A DNA stretch of 64,000 nucleotides from Azospirillum sp. TSO35-2. GTDB lineage: Bacteria > Pseudomonadota > Alphaproteobacteria > Azospirillales > Azospirillaceae. The position numbers and the translations under genes were made by a program. Position 1 is the stretch's first letter. Every line of letters begins with the position of its first letter. The stretch spans positions 451,932 to 515,931 of the forward strand of contig NZ_LGRA01000018.1 in NCBI RefSeq assembly GCF_003116095.1. The letters are read 5' to 3'. The notes below the pieces were generated by a model. That model saw only the letters and a list, made by a program, of their open reading frames with translations. It made no database searches and had not been told where the DNA came from. Shown one piece after another: positions 33,399 through 42,489 of the stretch.

Positions 33399-34199
33399 TC
33401 ACCGCTTCCATCCCAGCGCTTCGGAAATCGCGTGGGCGGTTGCGCGGACGACCGGCCCGAGTTCGGCCATGCGGTCGTTCGGCATGTATTGGCTGGCGCT
33501 CGCCACGCTGATGGCGGCGACCACGCTGTTGGAGATGTCGCGGACCGGGGCGCCGACGCAGCGGACGCCGACCTCGTTCTCCTCAAGGTCGAAGACCCAG
33601 TCGCGCCGCAGATAGTCGGCCATCTGCGTTTCGTACTTGGCCCAGGGGACCGGCGGCGGCCGGTCGGACCCGGCGATCGTCGCCTCGCCGGCCTCGCGGT
33701 AGAGGTCGCGCCAGCGTGACGGCGGAATACCCAGCATCAGCGCCTTGCCGACCCCGGTGGAGGCGAGCGGCATGCGCTGGCCGACGCGCGACCGCATCTC
33801 CAGTCCGCGCGTGCCGGGGATCTTGTCGAGATAGAAGACCTCCGCCCCATCGGTGACGCCGAGATGCACCGTGTCGCCGGTGCGCTGCGCCAGCGCCTCC
33901 AGGTGCGGACGGGCGAGCGCCACCAGCGGGCGCTGCTCCAGCGCCCGCATGCCGAGGTGGATCAGCTTCGGGCCCAGCAGGTAGCCCTTGTAGGGCACAT
34001 GGTGCAGGTACCCCTCCGCCGCGAGGCTGTTCAGCATGCGATGGACCGTGCTGCGCGGCGTGTTCAGCCGGGTGGCGATTCCCTTGACGTCGTTGGTGCC
34101 GGCGGCGACGCATTCCAGCAGCGCCAAGCCGCGCAACAGGGTCTGCGTCCCGGCCGCCTGCCGTTTCTCGGTCTTGTCCTGATCGGCGGACTCGATTAT
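33399..34199 (-). CDS. IclR-family transcriptional regulator, probable non-canonical ATA start
   Basis: The protein has an N-terminal winged helix (LLRGLALLECVAAGTNDVKG, RLNTPRSTVHRMLNSLAAEG) and a C-terminal effector domain (VHLGVTDGAEVFYLDKIPG, PLASTGVGKALML, GVRCVGAPVRD). The first standard start in frame is TTG at 34136, which would cut into helix 1. The frame stays open upstream with no ATG, GTG or TTG, but a strong GAGGAG (34207-34212) sits 7 bases before an ATA at 34197-34199. Starting there gives 266 aa, the usual IclR length. It probably controls tctCBA, the decarboxylase and the divergent SDR gene. Confidence 0.8.
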   Translation of the reverse strand: MIESADQDKTEKRQAAGTQTLLRGLALLECVAAGTNDVKGIATRLNTPRSTVHRMLNSLAAEGYLHHVPYKGYLLGPKLIHLGMRALEQRPLVALARPHLEALAQRTGDTVHLGVTDGAEVFYLDKIPGTRGLEMRSRVGQRMPLASTGVGKALMLGIPPSRWRDLYREAGEATIAGSDRPPPVPWAKYETQMADYLRRDWVFDLEENEVGVRCVGAPVRDISNSVVAAISVASASQYMPNDRMAELGPVVRATAHAISEALGWKR

Positions 34200-34284
34200 G
34201 GCGCTACTCCTCGCGAGGGTGGCGACGCCCGGTGCCAGACGTTGTTCCGATGCATGATGGTATCAAATAGCAAATCCAACAACG

Positions 34285-34299
34285 ATATAATGAGACAAC
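34285..34299 (+). promoter_or_regulatory. Half-site repeat of the putative IclR operator
   Basis: ATATAATGAGACAAC repeats, with one change, the right half of the palindrome at 34386-34408. It is 86 bases upstream of the IclR start and may serve autoregulation. Confidence 0.45.
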
Positions 34300-34385
34300 T
34301 CGACGCAAGGTACCGCTTCGGTCCGGCTGCATGCCGTCTTGACCCTGCCAGAGCTTCAACCTAGCATCGCACCATCTGTTGGGAG

Positions 34386-34408
34386 GTTGTCTCATATAAT
34401 GGGACAAC
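34386..34408. promoter_or_regulatory. Palindromic operator candidate for the IclR regulator
   Basis: A 23-base palindrome with arms GTTGTCTCAT (34386-34395) and ATGGGACAAC (34399-34408), matching at 9 of 10 positions around ATA. It lies 98 bases upstream of the SDR start, between the divergent IclR and SDR genes. Related right half at 34285-34299. The rest of the 307-base intergenic stretch (34200-34506) is moderately AT-rich with no gene. Confidence 0.6.
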
Positions 34409-34506
34409 CGTAGTCTGGTCAATCGACCCCCTCGAACACGCGGAACGGAGCGGCGGACGGCCGCGGCCTCCGTTCCGCTGCAACAATCGACAGGAAGGGA
34501 CACTCC

Positions 34507-35283
34507 ATGTTCGACGATCTGAAAGGTCGGCGCGTTCTGGTGACCGGCTCCACCCAGGGCATCGGCCTCGCGGCGGTGGAGGCCTTCGCGCGGGCCGGCG
34601 CCAAGGTCGGCATGAACGGCCGCAAGGCGCCCGCGGACCTCGACGCGACGCTGGTCCGCCTGAACGGCCTGGGCGGCGAGGTTGCCTTCTTCCCCGCCGA
34701 CGTGTCGTCCAGCGCCGCCTGCGCCGAACTGGTGGAGGCGTTCGTCGCCCGCTTCGGCGGCATCGACGTCGTCATCAACAACGCGGGCGGGCTGGTCGCG
34801 CGCAAGCCGCTGGACGAGATCGACGACGCCTTCTTCGACGCGGTCACCGACCTCAACGCCCGTTCGGCCCTGATGGTCACCAAGCACGCGCTGCCGCACC
34901 TGAAGGACTCGGTCCGGCAGAGCGGTGCCAAGGCGTCCGTGATCCTGGTCGGGTCGGTCGCCGGCCACACCGGCGGGGGCCCCGGGGCTGGTCTCTACGG
35001 GGCGTCGAAGGCCTGGCTGCACAACATCCAGAAGAACTGGGTGGCCTTCCACACCAAGGACGGCATCCGGTTCAACACCGTGTCGCCGGGCACCTTCGAC
35101 ACCGCCTTCCACGCCGACAAGGACGCCGAGGCGAAGGCGCGCATCGCCACCGGCATCCCGATGGGCCGATTGGGCCGGGCGGAGGAATGCGCGCCGGCCT
35201 TCCTGTTCTTCGCCTCCAACGCCTGCAGCGGCTATGTGACCGGGCAGATCCTGGACGTCAACGGCGGCCAGTTCATGCCCTGA
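34507..35283 (+). CDS. Short-chain dehydrogenase/reductase (SDR)
   Basis: NAD(P)-dependent oxidoreductase of 258 aa. The classical SDR motifs are in order: VTGSTQGIG nucleotide-binding loop (13-21), NNAGG near residue 94, catalytic Ser in VGSVAGHTG, and the YGASK active-site Tyr/Lys, followed by NTVSPGTFDT. C-terminal ILDVNGGQFMP is typical. AGGAAGGGA precedes the ATG. It is divergent from the IclR-tct-decarboxylase operon and behind the IclR palindrome, so it likely oxidises or reduces an intermediate of the same acid. The substrate is unknown. It ends 6 bases from the convergent LysR gene. Confidence 0.9.
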   Translation: MFDDLKGRRVLVTGSTQGIGLAAVEAFARAGAKVGMNGRKAPADLDATLVRLNGLGGEVAFFPADVSSSAACAELVEAFVARFGGIDVVINNAGGLVARKPLDEIDDAFFDAVTDLNARSALMVTKHALPHLKDSVRQSGAKASVILVGSVAGHTGGGPGAGLYGASKAWLHNIQKNWVAFHTKDGIRFNTVSPGTFDTAFHADKDAEAKARIATGIPMGRLGRAEECAPAFLFFASNACSGYVTGQILDVNGGQFMP

Positions 35284-35289
35284 CCCCGG

Positions 35290-36225
35290 CTAACCCCGCC
35301 GCGCTTTTGCGTCGGTGCTTGAAAAATGGGGCAGCGTGGGGCCGGCGACCTCCCTCAGCAGCTGCACGAAGCGCTCGGCCGCCGGCGACAGCGAGCGGTT
35401 GGCCTTGCGGATGAAGCCGATCCTGCGGAGCAGGCCGGGGGTGTGGATCGGCTCGACGCTGATGCCCTCGCAGGACGCGGCGTCGATCGCCGATTCCGGC
35501 AGGACCGAGACCCCCAGACCGGCGCGCACCATGCCGACCGCCGTCGACATGTAGTTCGCTTCGCAGGCGAGGCTGATCTCCAGCCCCTCCTTCTCCAGCG
35601 TCCGCTCGACCAGGGAACGGACGCTGGTGCCCCGCGCGGTGAGGATCAGCGGGAACGCCGCGACGTCCTTCAGCAGCAGCGGCCGCCGGCCGGCCAGCGG
35701 GTGATCGACCGGGAAGAAGGCGCACATCCGGTCGGTCAGGAAGTCGATCACCTCGACGTCGCGGTCCGGTCCGACCCGGCTGCCGATCCCGAAATCCACC
35801 TCCTCCGCCTTGACGAGCTGGATGATCCGCTCGGCGACGACGTCGCTGACCTTCACGTCGATGTTGGGGTGGTCGGCGGCGAAGCGGCGGATGGCGATCG
35901 GCAGCAACCCGGCGGCGACCGACGGCAGCGTCGCGACCGACACCGAGCCGCGCCGCAGCCCGGCCAGGTCATGGCTGGCGCTCATCACCGCGTCGAGGTC
36001 GTTGAGCACGCGCTGAAGCGTGGGCAGCAGGTCGCGGCCGGCCTGCGTCAGGACGACCTGCCGCTTGTTGCGGTCGAACAGCCGGACGCCCAGCGAATCC
36101 TCAAGCTGGCGGATCTGCACGGTCAGCGCCGGCTGCGACACATTCACCTCCGCCGCCGCCCGCGTGAAGCTGCCGAGCCGTGCCACGGCGACGAACGCCT
36201 TGATGTGCCTGACACCCTGGAGCAT
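35290..36225 (-). CDS. LysR-family transcriptional regulator
   Basis: The 311-aa protein has the LysR winged helix (FVAVARLGSFTRAAAEVNVSQPALTVQIRQLE region, residues 10-42) and a periplasmic-binding-type effector domain (GSVSVATLPSVAAGLLPIAIRRF, DRMCAFFPVDHPLAGR). It is divergent from the CitMHS transporter and AtuA-like genes, which are its likely targets. Confidence 0.93.
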   Translation of the reverse strand: MLQGVRHIKAFVAVARLGSFTRAAAEVNVSQPALTVQIRQLEDSLGVRLFDRNKRQVVLTQAGRDLLPTLQRVLNDLDAVMSASHDLAGLRRGSVSVATLPSVAAGLLPIAIRRFAADHPNIDVKVSDVVAERIIQLVKAEEVDFGIGSRVGPDRDVEVIDFLTDRMCAFFPVDHPLAGRRPLLLKDVAAFPLILTARGTSVRSLVERTLEKEGLEISLACEANYMSTAVGMVRAGLGVSVLPESAIDAASCEGISVEPIHTPGLLRRIGFIRKANRSLSPAAERFVQLLREVAGPTLPHFSSTDAKARRG

Positions 36226-36555
36226 GGGGCGCTTTCCATAAAAGAAGCGGATTACGGTGATACAACAAATTCATTTCCCTAATCTGGTTGCCCGTTCGTA
36301 CGATGTCAATCAAGCACTCCGGCAAGGACACCGGCCCGGTGCAGGACGACAAGACGGAGAAACCGTCAATCGGTCCGCCCCGGTCCGCTCATCGGCGACA
36401 GACAAACCCGCACCGGTGCACCCAGCGCCGAGGATCCGGAGCATGCCCGGACAGCGAATGTCTTTGCCGACGATGGTCCGGATGCCCGCTTCGCACGACC
36501 GAAGCCGCCGACCCAAGACGTGAAACAATAATAACGTTACAATAGTGGAGGTCCC
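36226..36555. other. Divergent promoter region between LysR and CitMHS genes
   Basis: 330 bases without a gene. The first 70 bases and the last 35 are AT-richer than the surroundings. The last part has TAACGTTA (36532-36539) just before the ribosome site GGAGG (36546-36550) of the CitMHS gene. A LysR T-N11-A site should be here, but several weak candidates exist and none stands out. Confidence 0.4.
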
Positions 36556-37905
36556 ATGCTAGCCATACTGGGCTTGGCCACCATCATCGTGCTGTTGGTG
36601 GCCATCATGTCCAACCGGATGTCGCCGCTGGTGGCGCTGATCGCCATACCGATCATCGCAGCCCTGGTCGGCGGCTTCGGCCTCGGCACGAGCAAGTTCA
36701 TCATCGACGGCATCCGCGCCATCGCGCCGACCGCCGGCATGTTCGTCTTCGCCATCATCTTCTTCGGCATCGTCACCGACGCCGGGATGATGGACCCGAT
36801 CATCGACCGCATCCTGCGGGTGGTCGGCACCAAGCCGGCGCGCATCACCGTCGGCACCACGCTGCTGGCGCTGCTGATCCATCTCGACGGCTCCGGCGCG
36901 GTCTGCTTCCTGATCACCATCCCGGCGATGCTGCCGCTGTATGAGCGGCTGGGCATGGACAAGCGCATCCTGGCGCTGTGCGTGTCGATGGCGGCGGGCG
37001 TCAACTTCCTGCCCTGGACCGGCCCGATGATCCGCTCCGCCGCCGCGCTGAAGGTGCCGGTGACCGAGATCTTCAACCCGCTGATCGCGGTGCAGGGCGT
37101 CGGCCTGCTGTTCATCTTCACCGTCGCCTTCGTGCTCGGCAAGCGCGAGGAACGCCGCCTCGGCCTGTCCGGCGCGACGCTGCCGGTGGGCGAGGCGCGC
37201 TCGGTCGGCGCCATGGGCAGCGCCGAAGGTGCTGCGATCGGGCCGGCGCCGCGCGTGCTGACGCCGGAGCAGCTCAAGATCCGCCGCCCGAAGCTGTTCT
37301 GGGTCAATCTGGCGCTGACCATCGTCATCATGGGCGTGATGATCGAAGGCGCGGTCGACCCGGTGGTGATGTTCATGATCGGCACCGTGCTGGCGCTGAT
37401 GATCAACTACCCCGACGTCAAGATGCAGAAGGATCGCGTCGACGCCCACGCCAAGGCGGCGCTGATGATGGCGAGCATCCTGCTGGCCGCCGGCGTGTTC
37501 ACCGGCATCATGAGTGGCACCAAGATGCTGAGCGCCATGGCGACGTCCGCCGTCGCCTTCGTTCCGCCGGACATGGCGCAGCACATCCCGTTCACGCTGG
37601 GCATCCTGTCCATGCCGCTCAGCCTGCTGTTCGACCCGGATTCCTTCTACTTCGGCATGATGCCGGTGGTGGCGGAGGTCTATAAGACGCTGGGCGGCAA
37701 CCCGATCCAGATCGCCCAGGCCTCCGTGCTCGGCCAGATGACCGTCGGCTTCCCGGTCAGCCCGCTGACCCCCGCCACCTTCCTGGTCGTCGGGCTGTGC
37801 GGCATCGGCCTCGGCGAACACCAGAAATTCTCGATCCCCTACCTGTTCGCCGCCTCGGTGGTCATGACCATCGCCGCAGCGATCCTCGGCGTCATTCCCT
37901 TCTGA
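36556..37905 (+). CDS. CitMHS-family citrate/carboxylate transporter
   Basis: Proton-coupled importer of metal-complexed citrate or a related carboxylate. The 449-aa protein has about 12 hydrophobic helices and the CitMHS pattern: [31 protein letters not shown] region, [18 protein letters not shown], and [20 protein letters not shown] near the C-terminus. GGAGG precedes the ATG. It is followed at 32 bases by the AtuA-like genes, so the imported acid is probably their substrate source. Confidence 0.9.
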   Translation: MLAILGLATIIVLLVAIMSNRMSPLVALIAIPIIAALVGGFGLGTSKFIIDGIRAIAPTAGMFVFAIIFFGIVTDAGMMDPIIDRILRVVGTKPARITVGTTLLALLIHLDGSGAVCFLITIPAMLPLYERLGMDKRILALCVSMAAGVNFLPWTGPMIRSAAALKVPVTEIFNPLIAVQGVGLLFIFTVAFVLGKREERRLGLSGATLPVGEARSVGAMGSAEGAAIGPAPRVLTPEQLKIRRPKLFWVNLALTIVIMGVMIEGAVDPVVMFMIGTVLALMINYPDVKMQKDRVDAHAKAALMMASILLAAGVFTGIMSGTKMLSAMATSAVAFVPPDMAQHIPFTLGILSMPLSLLFDPDSFYFGMMPVVAEVYKTLGGNPIQIAQASVLGQMTVGFPVSPLTPATFLVVGLCGIGLGEHQKFSIPYLFAASVVMTIAAAILGVIPF

Positions 37906-37937
37906 GCGCCGGAACGGCAGCACACAGGAGCAACTCC

Positions 37938-39281
37938 ATGAAAACCATCCGCATCGGATCGGGCGCCGGCTATTCCGGCGACCGCATCGAGCCGGCCGTC
38001 GAGCTGGCCGACAAGGGCGACATCCAGTACCTCGTCTTCGAATGCCTGGCCGAGCGCACCATCGCCATCGCCCAGGGCGCCAAGCGCAAGGACCCGGCGG
38101 CGGGCTACGACCCGCTGCTGGCCGACCGCATGCAGGCGGTGCTGCGGCTGTGCCACGCGAAGGGCATCCGCATCATCACCAACATGGGCGCCGCCAACCC
38201 GGCGGCGGGAGCGGCAAAAATCCGGGAGATCGCCCGGTCGCTCGGCCTCGGTGGCCTGACCATCGCCGCGGTGTCCGGTGACGACGTGCTGGAGACGCTG
38301 ACCTCCGGCGACCACCGGATCGAGGAAACCGGCGCCCCGGTGTCGTCGATGGCCGGCCGGCTGGTCTCCGCCAACGCCTATCTCGGGGCGGCGCCGATCG
38401 TCGCGGCGCTGCGCGGCGGCGCCGACGTCGTCATCACCGGCCGCGTCGCCGACCCCGCCCTGTTCCTCGCCCCGCAGATCTTCGAGTTCGGCTGGTCGAT
38501 GGAGGATTGGGACCGGCTGGGCAAGGGCACGGTGGTTGGTCATCTGCTGGAATGCGCCGGGCAGGTCACCGGCGGCTATTTCGCCGATCCCGGCGTCAAG
38601 GACGTCGCCAACCTCGCCCGGCTCGGCTTCCCGATCGCCGAGGTGCAGGAGGACGGCGGCGCGGTCATCACCAAGGTGGCCGGCTCCGGCGGCGCGGTGA
38701 CCACCGCCACCTGCAAGGAGCAGCTGCTCTACGAGATCCACAACCCGGCCGCCTACTATACCCCCGACGTCGTCGCCGATTTCTCGCGCGTCACCTTCAC
38801 CCAGGAGGGGCCGGACCGTGTGCGGGTGGCCGGCGCCACCGGGCGGGCCCGGCCGGACACGTTGAAGGTTTCCGTCGGCTATCTCGACAGCTGCATCGGC
38901 GAGGGGCAGATCTCCTACGCCGGGCCGGGGGCGGTCGCCCGCGGGCGGCTGGCGCTGGACATCGTGCGCGAGCGTCTCGCGCTGACCGGGGTGCGGACGA
39001 GCGAACTGCGCTTCGACCTGATCGGCGTCGATTCCATCCACGGCGACCGGCTGTCCACCGCAAGCGGCGCCGAGCCCTATGAGGTCCGCGTCCGCGTCAC
39101 CGGCCGCACCGACAGCCTGAAGGAGGCGGTCCGCATCGGCAACGAGGTGGAAACCCTCTACACCAACGGCCCGGCCAGCGGCGGCGGCGCCACCAAATCG
39201 GCCAAGGAGGTCGTCGCCATGCTGTCGGCCCTGCTGCCCCGCGACCTGACCAGTCCCACCGTCGACTATGTGGAGGCCTGA
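37938..39281 (+). CDS. AtuA/DUF1446-family protein (acyclic terpene utilisation AtuA-like)
   Basis: The 447-aa protein begins MKTIRIGSGAGYSGDRIEPAVEL and has the family features IQYLVFECLAERTIAIAQ, GIRIITNMGAANP and ADVVITGRVADPALFLAP. The family takes its name from the Pseudomonas citronellol/geranyl pathway, where its exact reaction is not settled. Ribosome site CAGGAG is 10 bases upstream. The next gene, one base away, encodes the small C-terminal domain that is fused in other members. The neighbours are organic-acid transporters, not terpene genes, which suggests a different substrate. Confidence 0.88.
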   Translation: MKTIRIGSGAGYSGDRIEPAVELADKGDIQYLVFECLAERTIAIAQGAKRKDPAAGYDPLLADRMQAVLRLCHAKGIRIITNMGAANPAAGAAKIREIARSLGLGGLTIAAVSGDDVLETLTSGDHRIEETGAPVSSMAGRLVSANAYLGAAPIVAALRGGADVVITGRVADPALFLAPQIFEFGWSMEDWDRLGKGTVVGHLLECAGQVTGGYFADPGVKDVANLARLGFPIAEVQEDGGAVITKVAGSGGAVTTATCKEQLLYEIHNPAAYYTPDVVADFSRVTFTQEGPDRVRVAGATGRARPDTLKVSVGYLDSCIGEGQISYAGPGAVARGRLALDIVRERLALTGVRTSELRFDLIGVDSIHGDRLSTASGAEPYEVRVRVTGRTDSLKEAVRIGNEVETLYTNGPASGGGATKSAKEVVAMLSALLPRDLTSPTVDYVEA

Positions 39282-39282
39282 C

Positions 39283-39624
39283 ATGAAACTCCGCGACATT
39301 GCCCATTCCCGCACCGGCGACAAGGGCGACATCTCCAACATCTCCGTGATCGCGTTCGACGAGGCGGATTACCCGCTGATCGCCGCCCATGTCACCGCCG
39401 AGCGGGTGAAGGAGCTGTTCGGCGAGGTCGTGCATGGCGAGGTCGTCCGCTACACGATCCCCAGCGTCGGCGCTTTGAACTTCGTGATGCAGAAGGCCCT
39501 GGGCGGCGGCGTGACCCGCTCGCTGGCCCTCGACGCCCATGGCAAGTGCCTGGCGTCGGCCCTGCTGGATCTCGACATCCCGAACGGCGGTGATCGAAGC
39601 CGGGCAAACGAGCGCTCGTGCTGA
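39283..39624 (+). CDS. AtuA-associated small subunit (C-terminal domain as a separate protein)
   Basis: The 113-aa protein (MKLRDIAHSRTGDKGDISN, then LNFVMQKALGGGVTRSLALDAHGK) corresponds to the small domain found after DUF1446, either fused or as a separate gene. It starts one base after the AtuA-like stop with its ribosome site (GGAGG) inside that gene. The last ~12 residues (GGDRSRANERSC) look non-conserved. Likely forms a complex with the upstream protein. Confidence 0.85.
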   Translation: MKLRDIAHSRTGDKGDISNISVIAFDEADYPLIAAHVTAERVKELFGEVVHGEVVRYTIPSVGALNFVMQKALGGGVTRSLALDAHGKCLASALLDLDIPNGGDRSRANERSC

Positions 39625-39693
39625 AGGAAGCCGTTCCCGACCCGGCCGCGGCGGGATTTCCGCGGCCTTTTCACTCAACAGGAAACACTGATC

Positions 39694-39948
39694 ATGTCCG
39701 CAGTCAAAACCGTCACGGTGACGGTTCCCGTTACCTTCGAGATCTCCGTCGAACTGCCGGCCACCGCCGGAACCCAGGCCGCGGCGCTGGCCGAGGCGGT
39801 CGCCGTCCGTGCGGCGGAGCATTTTGCCCATGTCGGCCAGGCGCAGATCCGCGCCTTCAACGAGGTCAACCGCGTCCATCCGCAGGGACCCGGCGTGATC
39901 ACCGCGGTCGACAGCCACCCCGACAGCCTCTGCAAGGCCGCCGCGTAA
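39694..39948 (+). CDS. Hypothetical small protein, 84 aa
   Basis: Not recognised. MSAVKTVTVTVPVTFEISVE is a beta-strand-like N-terminus; the middle (AALAEAVAVRAAEHFAHVGQAQIRAFNEVN) is helical. AGGAAA lies 11 bases upstream of the ATG, and codon use is like that of the neighbours, so it looks real. A strong hairpin terminator follows six bases after its stop. The 70-base gap to the gene upstream leaves open whether it belongs to the same operon. Confidence 0.6.
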   Translation: MSAVKTVTVTVPVTFEISVELPATAGTQAAALAEAVAVRAAEHFAHVGQAQIRAFNEVNRVHPQGPGVITAVDSHPDSLCKAAA

Positions 39949-39953
39949 ACCAG

Positions 39954-40008
39954 GGCCGTCACACCGTCGCCAGGGCCCTGTGTGCCGGCTCTGGCGACGG
40001 TGACGGCC
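39954..40008. terminator. Long hairpin, bidirectional terminator candidate
   Basis: Imperfect inverted repeat of about 22 bp: left arm 39954-39977 (starting GGCCGTCAC, containing CGTCGCCAG) and right arm 39987-40008 (containing CTGGCGACGG, ending GACGGCC), with a 9-base loop. It lies between the convergent 84-aa gene and the chemoreceptor gene. Confidence 0.65.
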
Positions 40009-40024
40009 ACCCTCCTTCGATCCT

Positions 40025-41719
40025 TCAGCCGGCCCGCACCTGCGACAGGAAACGGGTCACCTCGCCACGCAGGTCGTCCGCCTGGACCGACAACTGGCGG
40101 ATGCTTTCCAACACCTCGTAGGCGACCTTGCCGCTCTGGCCGGCCGCCGTGTTCACGCCGTCGATGCTGGTCGACACCTCGTGGCTGCCCTGGGCCGCCT
40201 GCTGGACGTTGCGGCTGATCTCGCGGGTCGCCGCCCCCTGCTGCTCGACCGCGGAGGCGATGGAGGTCGCCACGTCGTTGACGCGGCCGATCACATGGGC
40301 GACGCCCTTGATCTCCTGGACCGCCTGGGCGGTTTCGTTCTGGATGTTGGCGACCTGGGTGGCGATGTCCTCCGTCGCCTTGGCGGTCTGGCTGGCCAGT
40401 TGCTTGACCTCGCTCGCCACCACGGCGAAACCCTTGCCGGCCTCCCCGGCGCGCGCCGCCTCGATGGTCGCGTTCAGCGCCAGCAAGTTGGTCTGGCTGG
40501 CGATCGAGTTGATCAGCTCGACCACCGCGCCGATCCGTTCCACCGCGCTGGCGAGCCCGGCCACCTTGCCGTTTGCGCGCTCGGCGATCTGCATGGCTTC
40601 CCCGGCGATCTGCGCCGACTCGCCCACCTGACGGCTGATCTCGCCGATCGAGCTGGTCAATTCCTCGGTCGCGGCGGCGACGGTCTGGACGTTGGCGGAG
40701 GTCTGCCCGGTCGCGGTGGCGACGGCGCCGGCCAGCGTGCCGGTCTGGTCGGCGGCGCGGGCCATCTCCTGGGCGCGGCGCTCGATCTCCTCCGCTTCGG
40801 TGGCGACCTCGTGGATCAGATTGCCGACGCTCTGCTCGAACCGATCGGCGAGCTGGGCCGTGGCGTTGCGCTTTTCCGAGTCGCTGCGCTGCGCCAATTC
40901 AGCCTGCCGGACCTCCAGCTCGGCCTTGGCGAGGGCGTTCTCCTTGAACACCTGCAGCGCCTGGGCCATGCCGCCGATCTCGTTGCGCCGCGCCGCTTCG
41001 GGGAAGGTCACGCCGAGGTCCCCGGCGGCCAGCGAGGTCATCTTGGCACGCAGGCCGTGCAGCGAGCGCACGATGCCGCGGTTGATCAGGAAGGCGATCA
41101 GCACCAGCCCGCAGACGAGCACGGCGGTGATCGAGCCCAGCTTGACCAGGAACTCCTGGTAGGCGGCGTCGATGTCGTCGGTGTAGACACCGGAGCCGAC
41201 GATCAGGCCAAGCGGCTGGTAGCGCTGGACATAGTTGGTCTTCAGCAGCGGAACGTCGGAGCCCAGCTTCGGCCAGACGTAGCGGACGATGGCGCTGTCC
41301 TTGCTCTGCATCGCGTCGACGATCTCGCGGACGAAATACTTGCCGGTCTTGTCCTGCAACTGCGTCCGGTCGGTGCCGACCGCCTTGTGGTTGGATGGGT
41401 TGGCGACCGCGATGCCCTTCATGTCGTAGGCGAACAGGTAGTCGGCGCCATCATGGTAGGCCATGCTGTGCACGGCGTTGCGGAAGCGCGTCAACGCCTC
41501 CTCCCGGGTGATGGCCTTCGAGTCGACCTCGGCGTTCAGCCCCTTCGCCATGCCGACCGCCATTTCGACCACCGCGCGGATGGTGTCGACGCGATCGTCG
41601 ACCATGCGCTGGTGGGCGAAGCTGCTGCTGACGGCGATGACCACCAGCGCGGTCACAAGAGAAACGACGACAAGGACGATCAGCTTGACGCGGATCGTCA
41701 GGTTTTCGAGCATCTTCAT
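40025..41719 (-). CDS. Methyl-accepting chemotaxis protein with single Cache sensor domain
   Basis: Transmembrane chemoreceptor, 564 aa. Helix 1 spans about 10-32. The periplasmic Cache-type domain (33-185) includes [24 protein letters not shown] and [17 protein letters not shown], the sCache_2 pattern that often senses small organic acids. Helix 2 is about 193-212, followed by HAMP (213-268). The signalling domain has the conserved hairpin tip [20 protein letters not shown] and [18 protein letters not shown]. It is encoded beside organic-acid uptake genes, so it may guide cells to the same compounds, which is inference. There is no C-terminal CheR-docking peptide. Confidence 0.93.
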   Translation of the reverse strand: MKMLENLTIRVKLIVLVVVSLVTALVVIAVSSSFAHQRMVDDRVDTIRAVVEMAVGMAKGLNAEVDSKAITREEALTRFRNAVHSMAYHDGADYLFAYDMKGIAVANPSNHKAVGTDRTQLQDKTGKYFVREIVDAMQSKDSAIVRYVWPKLGSDVPLLKTNYVQRYQPLGLIVGSGVYTDDIDAAYQEFLVKLGSITAVLVCGLVLIAFLINRGIVRSLHGLRAKMTSLAAGDLGVTFPEAARRNEIGGMAQALQVFKENALAKAELEVRQAELAQRSDSEKRNATAQLADRFEQSVGNLIHEVATEAEEIERRAQEMARAADQTGTLAGAVATATGQTSANVQTVAAATEELTSSIGEISRQVGESAQIAGEAMQIAERANGKVAGLASAVERIGAVVELINSIASQTNLLALNATIEAARAGEAGKGFAVVASEVKQLASQTAKATEDIATQVANIQNETAQAVQEIKGVAHVIGRVNDVATSIASAVEQQGAATREISRNVQQAAQGSHEVSTSIDGVNTAAGQSGKVAYEVLESIRQLSVQADDLRGEVTRFLSQVRAG

Positions 41720-42489
41720 GGCACGCAGTGTTCCTGAACTGAGGGTTTGATGCTTGCGTTCGCGACGGAGCGACGCGGTAGGGGTGGGATGGTTCTCCGA
41801 TCCCGGTCATCGCGGTGGGTGGTGATGCCAGTGGCGTGGAGGTGATCAGTTTATAGTTTCGGTCGCCAAGCAGGGCAGGGAGTGCATGAAGAAATTCTCA
41901 TCGCATCGACTGAAGCGTTTTTGGTGCGCTCTTTTGTTGAACGATTTCTTAAAATAATGTGACATCGGCATCTGCCGCGCCGCGATGGTTCATGGCAAGA
42001 CAACGACGTCGGTTCTTGATCCCGGCAGTCGATGGGGGCTCAGTCGCCAATGGCGCAGGCCCTGCTGCCCGAGGCGGGCATGATACGAATGATGATCAAG
42101 ATGAAGGAAATAAAATTATCGGATGTCAGTAATCAGATTTCCGTATGGGAGTAACGGAGCGACTCTATTAGGAAGTCATTAAGGTAAAGAGATCGTTTAA
42201 GAGCCGTTTTGAAAATCGCCACCATTGGCGGGAAGCCATTGTCGTTCAGCGTTCCCGTGCACGTGCATGGGTGCCGGCTCAAAGGAATCGAGGCGTCGCA
42301 GAACCCGTGCCATCTCAGGGTTATGCAGGACACTGGAGACAAAGGGTTTCCTCGGCCGTCATCCCCGCCTTCGCGGGGATGACGTACAACCCTTCAATTC
42401 CAGTGATTTCCCGATACGTGGAGATCTGTGCGCGCCGTAACGTCGAGGCGGGAAGCACCCTCATCGACGAAGGCCGTGTTCGCCTCCGG
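41720..42489. other. Non-coding AT-richer stretch with a REP-like hairpin
   Basis: About 770 bases. 41830-42240 has clearly lower GC than the rest of the window and holds no recognisable gene. A palindromic repeat sits at 42358-42383. Short frames have no family motif. The chemoreceptor promoter should lie at the left end. Confidence 0.5.
42358..42383. repeat. REP-like palindrome
   Basis: Perfect 11-bp inverted repeat GTCATCCCCGC (42358-42368) and GCGGGGATGAC (42373-42383) with a CTTC loop. The same core occurs as a doublet at 54136-54218. Such GTCATYCCCGCSWWSGCGGGRATGAC elements are dispersed intergenic repeats in many proteobacteria. Confidence 0.75.

Noticed and set aside
36226..36555. 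Specific LysR T-N11-A operator
   Set aside because: Several weak matches occur in this AT-richer stretch and none is distinguished by symmetry or position.
42133..42342. 69-codon minus-strand frame in the AT-richer gap
   Set aside because: No ribosome site, no motif, and overlap with a region of general low GC; probably chance.
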